64,000 bases of DNA from Rhodohalobacter sp. 614A (GCF_021462415.1 NZ_JAKEDS010000006.1:1-64000), one strand, 5' to 3'; positions 25,566 to 34,897 are shown, counted from the first letter of the stretch. Notes: generated by a model not told the origin, from the letters alone. A program made the numbers and translations.

Positions 25566-26015
25566 TTATTTTGACTGATGAGTTGACATTTTTTTGCTCT
25601 TTTCAGCAAGATAAATGCTGAGTGCCGGTAAAAAGGTGATCTGAAAAATCGGAGACAGGCCCACTTGATAATTCAACAATTCAATGACCGCCATGTTCGA
25701 AGAATATTCCCACAGATCCAGTGCTTTTGCCATCCACTCCAGGAAAATGCTAATTGGAAAACTAACGCCTATCAAGAGTGCATAATCTTTGAAGTTTACG
25801 GGTTTAAATTGCCTGGAAGGGATCAGCGCTAAAGCCAGCTTCCAGAGCCCCAGAACAATAAGAATGTCACCGAAAATTGCTGCCCACATCCAGATTGTTG
25901 CTTTCCAAAAGGGCCAATCCCACATATCATACAAAAACAGGCATTGCGTAAACTCCCAAAGCGTATGCAGAAGGAAAGCCCAGAAAATGATATGCAGGGG
26001 TCGGTTTTGTTTCAT
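25566..26015 (-). CDS. Small five-helix membrane protein
   Basis: 149 residues, about five membrane segments. Landmarks are HTLWEFTQCLFLYDMW near the start and YQVGLSPIFQITFLPALSIYL at the end; both match the protein at 42359-42889 (NLVWEIAQGPLY, VEVGLSPVLQFMILPALIFYL), so the window holds two paralogues. The family is unnamed as far as I know. The start overlaps the multicopper oxidase stop by one base (TAATG), so translation is coupled and a role in copper handling in the membrane is likely. Confidence 0.7.
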   Translation of the reverse strand: MKQNRPLHIIFWAFLLHTLWEFTQCLFLYDMWDWPFWKATIWMWAAIFGDILIVLGLWKLALALIPSRQFKPVNFKDYALLIGVSFPISIFLEWMAKALDLWEYSSNMAVIELLNYQVGLSPIFQITFLPALSIYLAEKSKKMSTHQSK

Positions 26016-27481
26016 TAAACAATCTCGAGATTCGCCATCATTCCTGCATCTTCGTGTTCGAGATTATGGCAGTGAAATACATAGAGGCCCTCTTCAGCAC
26101 TGAAGGTCATAATAACCCGGACTCGTTCCCCCGGCATGACCAGAACGGTATCTTTCCACCCGGTTTCGGTGGGCAGAAGGCCACGGCTTCCGCTACGGCT
26201 TAGTACTTTGAATTGCACCGCATGGATATGCATGGGATGAGGAACCGCGGAATTGTTGATGAACTCCCAAATCTCGGTATCTCCCTGGTTTATCTGCTCG
26301 TCTACACGGAGCATTTCAAACAGTCGACCATTGATGGTGTGGCCGGTCATCATCTCCATGTCGAGCTCAATTCTTCGGGTGCGTACTGCGCTTTCCTCAG
26401 CCGGGAAGTTGGACTCAGAGAGCTGTGGAGGCAAATCGACGGTTGATGATGAGCTACTGTCACAATTTATGCGAAATTCCATGAGTGGAAATTCAGAGCC
26501 CTGTTCCGGGCCTGCTCCGCCCATCATTTGAGACATATTCCCCATCATTCCACCGTTGGAAGGAACTGAGAATTCTTTGCTGACTAATTCAGCAGAGTTG
26601 CCGGAAAATCCATCAGAGAAATCCACCAGTATATCAGCACGTTCTCCGGGAGCTAGCAAAAGTTCCGTAGTTTGAACAGGCTGAGGCAGGAGTCCGCCAT
26701 CGGTGCCGATGACGGTAAACGGAGTTCGGCTGCGGAAAGCGATGTTATAAATACGCGCATTTGAGCCGTTGATCAACCTCAGCCGGTAGGTGCGAGGATG
26801 AACTTCATGATATGGATTGGGCACGCCGTTGATCAACATATGATCCCCCAGGTAGCCGGTCATCATGCGTTCCGGCATAGAAGGGTCGTAATAGATATTG
26901 CCCGAGTCGTCGATTTTTCGATCCTGAATGACCAGCGGCAGTTCGTATTCTCCGGACGGCAAATTCAGGACTTCTTCCTCTTCATCCGTCACAATAAAAA
27001 ATCCGGCTAATCCCCGGTATACCTGCGGACCGGTAATTCTGTGTGGATGGGGATGGTACCAATAGGTGCCGGCCCGCTGATTGATCTGGAAGTCGTAAGA
27101 ATAACTGCCATCGGAAATGACATCCTTTGGATGGCCGTCCATCTCAGGCGGCACGATCATTCCGTGCCAGTGGATAATACTTTCCTGGCCAATATCATTT
27201 TGGAATTGGATCTGGAAATGCTCTCCGCGTCTCTTGCGGATCGTTGGGCCGGGCAGACTTTCGTTAAACCGCAGGCCGTCTAAGGAATATTTGCCTGCAA
27301 TCATAAGGTTACTAGGAGCTGCCTGAAGTATGTCACTATCCAATCCTCCGGGCAGCTGAAGCGGATTTTGGTACAAATCAGAACTGCTTATTCCGTCATT
27401 CACGCAAGAGGTTATCACAGATGGAGTTAACATATAACCTGCACCGGCTCCGGCAGTTTTTAAAAATGTTTTTCGGTCCAT
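26015..27481 (-). CDS. Multicopper oxidase (CueO-like)
   Basis: 488 residues with three cupredoxin domains, exported by an N-terminal signal ending near VITSC (possible lipoprotein). All four copper-ligand groups are visible: HWHG, the YHPHPH pair, HPMHIH and HCHNLEHEDAGMM. A Met-rich loop (GGMMGNMSQMMGG, about residues 305-320) resembles the CueO methionine helix that feeds Cu(I) to the type 1 site. It probably oxidises periplasmic Cu(I) to less toxic Cu(II). It lies 6 bp after a SHOCT gene in the copA-led operon. Confidence 0.92.
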   Translation of the reverse strand: MDRKTFLKTAGAGAGYMLTPSVITSCVNDGISSSDLYQNPLQLPGGLDSDILQAAPSNLMIAGKYSLDGLRFNESLPGPTIRKRRGEHFQIQFQNDIGQESIIHWHGMIVPPEMDGHPKDVISDGSYSYDFQINQRAGTYWYHPHPHRITGPQVYRGLAGFFIVTDEEEEVLNLPSGEYELPLVIQDRKIDDSGNIYYDPSMPERMMTGYLGDHMLINGVPNPYHEVHPRTYRLRLINGSNARIYNIAFRSRTPFTVIGTDGGLLPQPVQTTELLLAPGERADILVDFSDGFSGNSAELVSKEFSVPSNGGMMGNMSQMMGGAGPEQGSEFPLMEFRINCDSSSSSTVDLPPQLSESNFPAEESAVRTRRIELDMEMMTGHTINGRLFEMLRVDEQINQGDTEIWEFINNSAVPHPMHIHAVQFKVLSRSGSRGLLPTETGWKDTVLVMPGERVRVIMTFSAEEGLYVFHCHNLEHEDAGMMANLEIV

Positions 27482-27487
27482 ACCCTT

Positions 27488-27703
27488 TTATTTAAGCAAC
27501 TCTTTTTTTCGCCTCTTGAATTCTTCCTCATCAATTTCACCATCGGCATACCTACGTTTCAGAATGTCCATGGGTGTCTCTTTACTTTGCCGGTTTTGAT
27601 TGGTGTTCATCAGAGACCGAACAACAATGATTACCAGTGCGATAATTAAAAACCACCAGAAAAACATCATCCAGCCCCCTCCAAAGAATTGAAAGTCATG
27701 CAT
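27488..27703 (-). CDS. SHOCT-domain membrane protein 1
   Basis: 71 residues: one membrane helix (WWFLIIALVIIVV) then a SHOCT helix pair (PMDILKRRYADGEIDEEEFKRRK). It opens MHDFQFFGGGW. SHOCT modules are short oligomerisation motifs. Four copies of this architecture occur in the window, three of them in transcription units with copper operators immediately upstream and this one inside the copA unit. Confidence 0.85.
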   Translation of the reverse strand: MHDFQFFGGGWMMFFWWFLIIALVIIVVRSLMNTNQNRQSKETPMDILKRRYADGEIDEEEFKRRKKELLK

Positions 27704-27755
27704 TGGATTCTCTTGTTTTGTGTTTCTGTTAAATAGTTACTCATGATAATATTTT

Positions 27756-28520
27756 CTAAAACCACATACGAACCCCGCCTATAAGTCCGAATACACTTGC
27801 TTCTCCTCCTTCAAGTCGTGTAAAATCGGCGGTTTGACCCAGTTTGCGGTTCCAGGAGATACCGATATAGGGCGCAAATTCACGCTCGATTTCATATCGT
27901 AACCGAAAGCCTAGCTGCACATTGTTAAAGCCGGAACCGATGCCCCACTTTTCTACCTCCTGCACGGCCAAACTGGTTTCAAGCCGTGGTTGTCCCCAAA
28001 GACGCTGGGTGATGGGAAAATCGTATTCCGCTTCCAGGCTGGCCGATATATCACCGGCATCGCTGACAAAAAGGGCACCGTCCACTTCAAACAGGTAGGG
28101 GGCTAGTCCCTGCAGGCCAATTACGGCAAATCCTCTCGACTGGCTGTCATCGGCGTTGTAGGCCACATCATACCGGATACCTGCTTGCGCGTCGAAGTAA
28201 GGGCCGACTGCCCGGCTGTACAAGCCTTGGAACTCCATTTCACCCTCGGTTTCAGCCGTCAGCGCTTCGCCTTCGGCTTTAAACCAGAACTTGTTCAAGT
28301 CCTTGCCGATATAGCCCTGGGCGTCGAGCACCAGTGGGTTTAATCCGCTATTCATATTGTACTCAAACCGGTCGGCCATAAAAAAGACATAGGTGTGGTT
28401 GTCCATCATGATGTCATTGCTGAATGGCGGGGCTTTTTGTGCCAGGACGGAACTTTGGGTGAATACAATGATTGCAAACATAGTAAGAATAAAGATTGCT
28501 GTGCGGTTTATCATGGTCAT
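27756..28520 (-). CDS. copB: CopB-type outer-membrane copper resistance protein
   Basis: 254 residues: signal peptide, then a beta-barrel rich in alternating aromatic strands ending in GGVRMWF with a C-terminal Phe, as outer-membrane proteins do. It matches the CopB/PcoB family by DNHTYVFFMADRFEY, the FWFKAEGE strand and ISWNRKLGQTADFTR. Unlike many CopB proteins it lacks the long Met/His-rich N-terminal stretch; only IMMDN remains. It follows copA by 58 bp. Confidence 0.9.
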   Translation of the reverse strand: MTMINRTAIFILTMFAIIVFTQSSVLAQKAPPFSNDIMMDNHTYVFFMADRFEYNMNSGLNPLVLDAQGYIGKDLNKFWFKAEGEALTAETEGEMEFQGLYSRAVGPYFDAQAGIRYDVAYNADDSQSRGFAVIGLQGLAPYLFEVDGALFVSDAGDISASLEAEYDFPITQRLWGQPRLETSLAVQEVEKWGIGSGFNNVQLGFRLRYEIEREFAPYIGISWNRKLGQTADFTRLEGGEASVFGLIGGVRMWF

Positions 28521-28578
28521 TGTTATGGAAATTTGTATATCAGATAAAATTTGTTCGTAAAGGTTTGGTTAGACTTAT

Positions 28579-30402
28579 TTATGCATAATCTTGTCCATAA
28601 ATATTGCCGTCTTCATCGGCTACCTGTACCACGCGGAACATGCCCCGCTCCATGTGGTAGAGAATGTGACAGTGAAAGGCCCACCGGCCTTTATCTCTCG
28701 GTGTAACAAGGGCAGATATGCGCTGTGCAGGCTGCAACAGCAATGTATGCTTGCGCGGGTTATAAATACCATTGCCGTTCTCCATCTCCATCCACATGCC
28801 GTGCAGGTGAATGGGGTGCTCCATCATGGTGTCGTTGACCAGCGTCAGCCGCAGGCGTTCGTTGTGTTCGAATTCGATGGGTCCCTTCACCTCGTGAAAC
28901 TGCTTCCCGTCGAACGACCACATGTAGCGCTCCATATTGCCGGTCAGGTGCAGTTCAACTTCACGTTCGGCCGGCCTTTCGTCGATATTTGGCTCCAGGC
29001 TTTTAAGATCGTTATAAACCAGCACATTGCGCCCATCGTTGCCCAAGCCAATGCCAGGTTCGCCCATCCGGTTGAACTGATTTTGTGCGATGGCTGCCGC
29101 GCCCGGTCCGTGTTTGTCAGGACCGTGCTTGACGGGCGTTTCTTTCATGGCGGACATGTTCATGTCGCTATGATCCATGTTCCCGTGATCCATATCCCCA
29201 TGATCCATCTCCATCATGCTGTCACCTTCCATGTCCATTCCGTCCATGTCCATCATCATACCCATATCTCTATGGCTGCGTTTGGGCCGGGGACGAAGTT
29301 CAGGTACTGCCGCCATCATGTCTTTGCGGGGCGCTATAGTACCGCGGGCATAACCGCTGCGGTCCAGCGATTCGGCAAAGATGGTATATGGCTTTTCATC
29401 TTTTGGTTCGACGATCACATCATACGTTTCTGCAATACCAATGCGAAATTCCTCGATAGAGACGGGTTTCACGTTTTGGCCATCGGCCTGTACCACGGTC
29501 ATATCAAGGCCGGGAATGCGCACATCAAACGCGGTGGTTCCTGCAGAGGCGTTAATAAAGCGCAGGCGCACCTTTTCTCCTTTCTTAAACAGGGGGTTCC
29601 AGTTCGATTCCGGGCCGTGACCGTTCATCAAGAAAGTATATGTGGCCCCGGTAATGTCGAGTAGGTCAGTGGCACTCATGCGCATTTGACCCCATGAGAG
29701 GTAATCTTTTATGGTACTTCCAAAACCTTTCTTCTTTACATCATTAAGGAATTCGCCTACATCTCGGCGCTGGTAATTATAGTACCCCTCCATCTTGACA
29801 TTTTTTTCGAGCACGTTGTATGGATTTTCAAAGGTCCAGTCGGAGAGTACCACCGGATACTCGCGGTCATACTCTACCGGATCTTCGCTGGCCGGATCAA
29901 TAATCATGGGTCCGTAGTGGCCGAGCTGCTCTTGCAGGCCAGAGTGACTGTGATACCAATAAGTCCCGCTTTGCCGGACTGGGTACCGGTATTCAAAGGT
30001 TGTTCCCGGTTTAATACCGTCAAAGCTGACCCCCGGGACACCATCCATCTGGAACGGCAGCAGGATGCCATGCCAGTGAATGGATGTTGGCTCATCTAAT
30101 TCGTTGGTAACACGAAGCAACACGTCCTGTCCTTCTTTCAGGCGAATAAGAGGGGCAGGGACGCTGCCGTTAATGCCAATGGCTTCTCCTCGCTTTCCAT
30201 CGACCATATGTGGCATTTTGCCAATGGTCAGATCGATGACATTATCGGGTCCTTGGGGGGTTAAAACATCTCGTTTCTCACTGCCGAAGCCCGCCAAGGC
30301 GTAGCCCGGCAAAATAGAACTTACGCCTGCAATGGCAGCCATCGAGGCGGAATAGCGCAGAAAGGTGCGGCGGGTGATACCGTTAGTTTTATTTTCACTC
30401 AT
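28579..30402 (-). CDS. copA: CopA/PcoA-type multicopper oxidase
   Basis: About 607 residues from ATG 30402 (the ORF extends to 30474, but the Tat signal fixes the start). RRTFLRYSASMAA is a twin-arginine signal. Copper-ligand groups are IHWHGILLPF, WYHSHS, HPIHLHGMW and the final HCHILYHMERGMF. Between domains lies a Met/His/Asp-rich stretch (MGMMMDMDGMDMEG, then repeated MDHGDMDHGNMDHSDM), able to load several copper ions. It is the first gene after the operator at 30477 and probably leads a transcription unit down to 22756. Confidence 0.94.
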   Translation of the reverse strand: MSENKTNGITRRTFLRYSASMAAIAGVSSILPGYALAGFGSEKRDVLTPQGPDNVIDLTIGKMPHMVDGKRGEAIGINGSVPAPLIRLKEGQDVLLRVTNELDEPTSIHWHGILLPFQMDGVPGVSFDGIKPGTTFEYRYPVRQSGTYWYHSHSGLQEQLGHYGPMIIDPASEDPVEYDREYPVVLSDWTFENPYNVLEKNVKMEGYYNYQRRDVGEFLNDVKKKGFGSTIKDYLSWGQMRMSATDLLDITGATYTFLMNGHGPESNWNPLFKKGEKVRLRFINASAGTTAFDVRIPGLDMTVVQADGQNVKPVSIEEFRIGIAETYDVIVEPKDEKPYTIFAESLDRSGYARGTIAPRKDMMAAVPELRPRPKRSHRDMGMMMDMDGMDMEGDSMMEMDHGDMDHGNMDHSDMNMSAMKETPVKHGPDKHGPGAAAIAQNQFNRMGEPGIGLGNDGRNVLVYNDLKSLEPNIDERPAEREVELHLTGNMERYMWSFDGKQFHEVKGPIEFEHNERLRLTLVNDTMMEHPIHLHGMWMEMENGNGIYNPRKHTLLLQPAQRISALVTPRDKGRWAFHCHILYHMERGMFRVVQVADEDGNIYGQDYA

Positions 30403-30476
30403 TTGACCGTTTAAATTCTTGTTTTTAATACTTAAGAGTTTGTTTGAAAAATTCAGATAAAACTTACAAAACAAAC

Positions 30477-30493
30477 CTTAAATCAAGCTTAAA
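30477..30493. promoter_or_regulatory. Copper-regulon direct repeat before copA
   Basis: CTTAAA-TCAAG-CTTAAA, 75 bp upstream of the copA start. Confidence 0.78.
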
Positions 30494-30528
30494 TGCAGCA
30501 AGACAAGAATTTTTAGACGGTATATATT

Positions 30529-31092
30529 TTAGTCAGCCATCATCCAGATCATAAATCCGGTCATAATGACTCCGCCGGCAATCCATGGGAGGGGGGTAAA
30601 ACCATTGTATGCAGCAGTGGGTTCAGAAACCTGCCGGAAATCTGAAATAATCAAAGGTGAAGAAGGCTGTTTATGGCCGCCAAACTGTATTTTGAAGGCG
30701 ATTTCATATCGTCCCGATTCATGGAAGCTGTAAGGGAATATCCAAGCTCCCGGGCCGCTCAAGGTTGGGCCGGGTACAATTGTGGCAGTGGAGAGAGTAG
30801 AGCCGTTGGTCCCCGTTTTTTTTATTTCCAGGATTGTTGATTCTATGGGAGAACCGGCCGTGTCCTGAGAGATCGTTTCCAGTTCAAAACGAACCTGCTG
30901 GCCTGCTGTAATAGAAGGGAATGTTGCCCGAATCGTCTGATTTTCTGTTTGGTGTTCTTTAATCAGAGTTGACTGATTTTCAGCAGGCTGGCTGCGGTTA
31001 TTATTGTAATGTCCGCCCCATCCCATAGTCATACATCCGCTAACTGACAGAAGTATGATTAGAGAAAGTAAAAGAGGAAGTCGGGTTTTCAT
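30529..31092 (-). CDS. Lipoprotein with C-terminal membrane helix, possible copper-associated
   Basis: 187 residues with lipobox SVSGC, a His/Asn-rich opening (GGHYNNNRS), an Ig-like middle (TISQDTAGSPIEST, SFHESGRYEIAFKIQF) and a C-terminal membrane helix (LPWIAGGVIMTGFMIW). The middle resembles FixH/YtkA-type periplasmic beta-sandwich domains. Family not certain. It lies 50 bp after the Asp/His repeat lipoprotein and probably shares the 31804 operator. Confidence 0.6.
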   Translation of the reverse strand: MKTRLPLLLSLIILLSVSGCMTMGWGGHYNNNRSQPAENQSTLIKEHQTENQTIRATFPSITAGQQVRFELETISQDTAGSPIESTILEIKKTGTNGSTLSTATIVPGPTLSGPGAWIFPYSFHESGRYEIAFKIQFGGHKQPSSPLIISDFRQVSEPTAAYNGFTPLPWIAGGVIMTGFMIWMMAD

Positions 31093-31142
31093 GGTAGTCG
31101 GCCGCTATAAATTCTCAACGTTATCTTACTTATTTATTTGAT

Positions 31143-31754
31143 TTAATTATGTCCTCCACCCATCATTCCTCCGTGACCTCGACCACCTTCTTCCCAATGA
31201 TCGTTCATGCCATTGCCGTTCATATCCACGAAACCGGGCCCATGCCATGTTGGGCTGCCGTTCTGGGCCAGGTCACAAATTCCATCCTGGTTTTCATCAA
31301 CAAAGTCATGTTCTCCCCAATGGGTTTCTTCCTCCATATAGTCATTCACATGATTATCATTTTCATCATGGAACCGCATTCCTTCATGTCGCTGGTGCAT
31401 CGGAAGGGATTCATCCCAATAGTCACAGATACCATTGTTGTTTTCGTCAATGAAACCGGGCCCATGCCACGTTGGGCTTCCATCCTGGGCATAGTCACAA
31501 ATACCATCATTGTTTTCATCAACAAAGGAGTGTCCGGGATCAGAAGAATTAGTAGTGGTAGTGCTGGAAGCTTTCCCAAATCCGTCATCGTGAGTTGTTT
31601 GCTCTACAAAATCGTTAATATCATTTGAGTTTTCGTCTATATACATTGGAAATATCGATTCAATCTCTTCAACTTCAGGTTCAGTAGAGGATTTGCATCC
31701 AGAAAGTATTAACATCGTGAAGAGGGTTAAGGAAAGCAGTGTAGAGATTTTCAT
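31143..31754 (-). CDS. Lipoprotein with repeated Asp/Asn loops and His motifs
   Basis: 203 residues with lipobox LSGCKS. The mature chain contains about six loops of the type VDENNDGICDY, similar to the calcium loops of EF-hand/dockerin proteins, each followed by His-bearing stretches. The unit SPTWHGPGF occurs twice and joins two loops. The tail is HWEEGGRGHGGMMGGGHN. The loop order suggests a string of metal sites; Ca(II), Cu(II) or both are possible. I know no named family with this layout. It is divergent from the response regulator, 50 bp from a shared operator. Confidence 0.7.
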   Translation of the reverse strand: MKISTLLSLTLFTMLILSGCKSSTEPEVEEIESIFPMYIDENSNDINDFVEQTTHDDGFGKASSTTTTNSSDPGHSFVDENNDGICDYAQDGSPTWHGPGFIDENNNGICDYWDESLPMHQRHEGMRFHDENDNHVNDYMEEETHWGEHDFVDENQDGICDLAQNGSPTWHGPGFVDMNGNGMNDHWEEGGRGHGGMMGGGHN

Positions 31755-31803
31755 ATTGTAGATTTTTAATCATTAAGCTCTCATTATAAGATATCATATC
31801 AAC

Positions 31804-31820
31804 CTTAAATCAAGCTTAAA
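31804..31820. promoter_or_regulatory. Copper-regulon direct repeat, shared by divergent genes
   Basis: CTTAAA-TCAAG-CTTAAA. It lies 50 bp before the Asp/His lipoprotein (minus) and 73 bp before the response regulator ATG (plus). Confidence 0.75.
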
Positions 31821-31839
31821 ACATTATTGAGATGTGAAC

Positions 31840-31856
31840 CTTATCTTAGGCTAAAG
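31840..31856. promoter_or_regulatory. Degenerate second regulator site
   Basis: CTTATC-TTAGG-CTAAAG keeps the 11-bp period in the same orientation, 20 bp nearer the regulator gene. It could be an autoregulatory low-affinity site. Confidence 0.45.
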
Positions 31857-31892
31857 TAGATTTGATTAATCGATAATGAATTGTCAGCTATT

Positions 31893-32615
31893 ATGTGGAT
31901 CTTATTGGTTGAAGACGAAAAACAACTTGCAAACTCCTTAAAACGCGGACTCGAAGAGGAGGGACATGTGGTAGAGATGACCCACGATGGGGAGGAAGGA
32001 GAACTGCACGGTTTTGCCAATGATTACGATATGGTGATACTGGACTGGCGGTTACCACATCGCGACGGTAAACAAATTTTGGAAAGCTGGCGAAAAGAGG
32101 GCCGATCTTTCCCGGTATTAATGCTCACGGCACTGGGAGATCTGGATCACAAAGTGTCTGGTTTGGATGCGGGAGCCGATGATTATATGGGCAAACCCTT
32201 CTCTTTTGATGAACTTTTGGCCAGAATTCGTGCGCTTGGACGTCGTTCTTCAGAAATGACACAAACTGAAATCCTTTCAGTAGGCCCAATTGAACTGGAT
32301 GCCCGTAAACACAAAGTACAAATTTGCGGGTATGAACTTATGTTAAGGCCAAAGGAATTTATTCTTTTAGAGCTCTTCCTCAACAATCCAGAAAATGTTT
32401 TTTCAAAAACACAAATTGCCGAAAGGGTCTGGGGGTCCGCTTATTATGTAAGTGATAACACTATCGAAGCCACTCTCTCCACACTTCGTCAAAAACTGGC
32501 TGAATCATTCAAAGAATGTGATGAGATTTTATTAAAAGATACATCAAAAATTGTCGAAACAATTCGTGGAGCGGGGTATCGCTTAAATAGCCGTTTAATT
32601 AAGATTGAAGAGTAA
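31893..32615 (+). CDS. OmpR-family response regulator (CusR/CopR-like)
   Basis: 240 residues from ATG 31893 (the upstream TTG at 31881 adds nothing conserved). Receiver domain: acidic pocket VEDE, phospho-acceptor Asp51 in VILDWRLP, Thr in MLTALG and Lys in GKPFSFDE. The C-terminal winged helix (RPKEFILLELFLNNPENVFSK ... TIRGAGYRL) is of the OmpR/PhoB class, which binds direct repeats with about 11-bp period. It is the only such regulator in the window and sits in the middle of the operators, so it is the best candidate to bind CTTAAA-N5-CTTAAA. It overlaps the kinase gene. Confidence 0.93.
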   Translation: MWILLVEDEKQLANSLKRGLEEEGHVVEMTHDGEEGELHGFANDYDMVILDWRLPHRDGKQILESWRKEGRSFPVLMLTALGDLDHKVSGLDAGADDYMGKPFSFDELLARIRALGRRSSEMTQTEILSVGPIELDARKHKVQICGYELMLRPKEFILLELFLNNPENVFSKTQIAERVWGSAYYVSDNTIEATLSTLRQKLAESFKECDEILLKDTSKIVETIRGAGYRLNSRLIKIEE

Positions 32616-34053
32616 AATAGTGGCAGGCATTACAACCTATTTCGACAGATTCTCGATTTCCAAAAGGCTTGCTTTTTGGTATGGATTAAGCCTCTTCATC
32701 ATGCTTAGTTTGTTTGGTTATTTTTTGTACGAGAGCTTCCACCAGTCCATCCATCATAACTATGATCGTCACCTTCGGTTTGAGGCCGAGCAGCTTCTCT
32801 CCTATATCCATACCAGCAACGATTCACTCTCGATTGACCTGACCGGCTACAGCAGGAACGCCGCACTTGAAAGCGGAATCGAATATGGAACCTATGTTCG
32901 GCTCTATAACGAGGAAGACAGCCTGATCTATGAAAGCCCCAACTTATTAGGGGTAAAACAGCCGTTAGACACAGAAATACCGGATACGCACGTGGAATAT
33001 TCCTTCAGCAGCCAATGGCAGGACCTTCCCGCCCGCACTCTTTTTTATCCGATCATGAATGAGAATAATGAGTTCTGCGGCTGGCTGGAGGTCACCGGTT
33101 TTGAGTGGACGCTGCACGAAGAACTGAGTCGCTTCAGACAGTACTTATTGGTTCTCATTGCTATAAGCGTGGTTTTTTCAATTATGGGAGGGTATTGGCT
33201 CTCCAGAAGAGCGTTGTCACCAGTGGCTTCCATTAATGAAGCGGCGAAGTCTATTACAGCTACTGATCTGGATAAACGAATACCGGTTAACTACCAGGTT
33301 AAAGATGAGTTAACCGACCTGGCTGAGACCTTCAATATCATGCTGAACCGCCTTCAAAAAGGTTTTGAGCGTGAAAAAAGATTCACTTCAGATGCGGCAC
33401 ACGAACTTATGACGCCGCTTTCATCCATGCGCAGTGATGCAGAGATCATGCTCCGTAAACCGCGATCCAAACAGGATTACCAGGAAACCATTGAGCGCAT
33501 GTTGACGGAAGTAAGAAAGATGAGCGAAATGGTTCACCTTCTGCTGCAACTTTCAAGAGTTGAGTCGGTACATCGCCCGAAGCCGGATATTGTGAACATC
33601 AGCCGCATCACTGAAGCGGTCGTTATTAAACATCAAGAAAAAATGGAAGCCAGGAATCTTGACATTAAAACGCAGATTGATTCAGATTTGCAGGTACGTG
33701 CACATGAAGCTTATCTCGAAGAGGTACTCAATAATCTGCTTCAAAATGCGATAAAATACACACCGCAGGGCGGAGAGATAAAATTAGAACTGCAGCAAAG
33801 CAGCGGTAAAGCGGTTATCCACTTGAGTGACACTGGAATTGGTTTTGACGAAGAGACCAGAAAACACTTGTTTGAGAGGTTTTTCCGTTCGAACGAATCG
33901 AACGTTCAGGAACAATCAGGAAGTGGTTTGGGATTACCACTTGTCAAAGCAATCGTTGAATTATATAACGGCCGGATTCGCGCGTACAGTGAAGGAGTTG
34001 GAAAAGGAAGTACGTTTGTTATTGAATTACCTCTGGTCGAAACAAACACATAA
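32605..34053 (+). CDS. Sensor histidine kinase (CusS-like)
   Basis: 482 residues from TTG 32605; a GTG at 32620 with GAAGAG before it is equally possible. Two membrane helices (about 23-41 and 178-198) enclose a periplasmic sensor of about 135 residues, the size seen in CusS/PcoS. HAMP follows, then the phospho-acceptor FTSDAAHELMTPLS (His266), the N-box NNLLQNAIKYTP, and G-boxes SDTGIGF and GSGLGLPLVKAI. The ligand is inferred to be periplasmic Cu(I)/Ag(I) from context; the sensor domain shows His clusters near its start (HQSIHHNYDRH). Confidence 0.93.
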   Translation: MKSKIVAGITTYFDRFSISKRLAFWYGLSLFIMLSLFGYFLYESFHQSIHHNYDRHLRFEAEQLLSYIHTSNDSLSIDLTGYSRNAALESGIEYGTYVRLYNEEDSLIYESPNLLGVKQPLDTEIPDTHVEYSFSSQWQDLPARTLFYPIMNENNEFCGWLEVTGFEWTLHEELSRFRQYLLVLIAISVVFSIMGGYWLSRRALSPVASINEAAKSITATDLDKRIPVNYQVKDELTDLAETFNIMLNRLQKGFEREKRFTSDAAHELMTPLSSMRSDAEIMLRKPRSKQDYQETIERMLTEVRKMSEMVHLLLQLSRVESVHRPKPDIVNISRITEAVVIKHQEKMEARNLDIKTQIDSDLQVRAHEAYLEEVLNNLLQNAIKYTPQGGEIKLELQQSSGKAVIHLSDTGIGFDEETRKHLFERFFRSNESNVQEQSGSGLGLPLVKAIVELYNGRIRAYSEGVGKGSTFVIELPLVETNT

Positions 34054-34692
34054 TCAGTATGGTTTTTCTGCTTCTATCATTCTAAAAATACCACTCGGTT
34101 CTAAATCCTTTACATCCACTACATTCCATCCGGCATTTTCAACATTCGCGACCGTTTCCCTGGCTATATGGACTCCGATAAGCCAGTGAATGAGATTATC
34201 CAGTTTATCCATCACAGAAGCTAAACCAGAATTTCGGCTACGCATGTGCTCCAGAAGATGAAGCTTTCCACTGGGCTTTGTAACCCGAAGGGCTTCTTTC
34301 AGACCTAAAACCGGATCGGGAACGGAACAGAATGCAAATGTTGCCATCACTTCATCGAAGGAATCATTATCGAATTCCAGGTTTTGAGTATCCATCTCTT
34401 TAAAAACAACATGTTGCCCCTCTTGCTTTGTAAGTTTTTTCCTGGCACGCTTTAACATTCCGGGCGACAGATCAATGGCAGTAATTTGCAGATGCTCTGA
34501 ATAGTATGGCAGGTTCTTGCCGGTTCCGACTCCGATTTCAAGCACCTTTTGCCCTTTTACTTGGTCCCAAATCATTTTGCGCCATCTGTTGTACCATATT
34601 CGCTCAATCGGCCATTCCATGAAGTCATACACAACCGATGTGGCGTTATAGCGTTTTCGGGTATGTTCGGTTTGTTGGGCATTATTTTTCAT
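34054..34692 (-). CDS. Class I SAM-dependent methyltransferase
   Basis: 212 residues. SAM-binding motif I is VLEIGVGTGKNLPYY, motif II AIDLSPGMLKRA, and the DTQNLEFDNDSFDEV and LLEHMRS segments follow. It resembles the UbiE/PMT-like small methyltransferases often found beside arsenic and copper genes; the substrate is not evident. It is convergent with the sensor kinase, the two stop codons being adjacent, and has no recognisable copper operator. Confidence 0.85.
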   Translation of the reverse strand: MKNNAQQTEHTRKRYNATSVVYDFMEWPIERIWYNRWRKMIWDQVKGQKVLEIGVGTGKNLPYYSEHLQITAIDLSPGMLKRARKKLTKQEGQHVVFKEMDTQNLEFDNDSFDEVMATFAFCSVPDPVLGLKEALRVTKPSGKLHLLEHMRSRNSGLASVMDKLDNLIHWLIGVHIARETVANVENAGWNVVDVKDLEPSGIFRMIEAEKPY

Positions 34693-34897
34693 ACTATAGT
34701 TATGAAGTTTTATGTTCTCCCGCTATTTAAAAAAAGAAAATGGCAAACTTGCTATCGGCTTGATAAGTGTAAAAGGGAATGTTCTCGAGAGTATCTTGTC
34801 CGCTGAGGTATTAAGGAAATTACAAAGACAGAGAGTGCTTCCAGATTAAAGTTTAGCAGTAGGTTGGATTCAGACAGTTTCATAATTTTTGTGAAGA

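Noticed and set aside
28591-29664. 357-residue plus-strand open frame opposite copA
   Set aside because: Shadow of the Met/His-rich region of copA on the other strand, giving artificial His/Val repeats.
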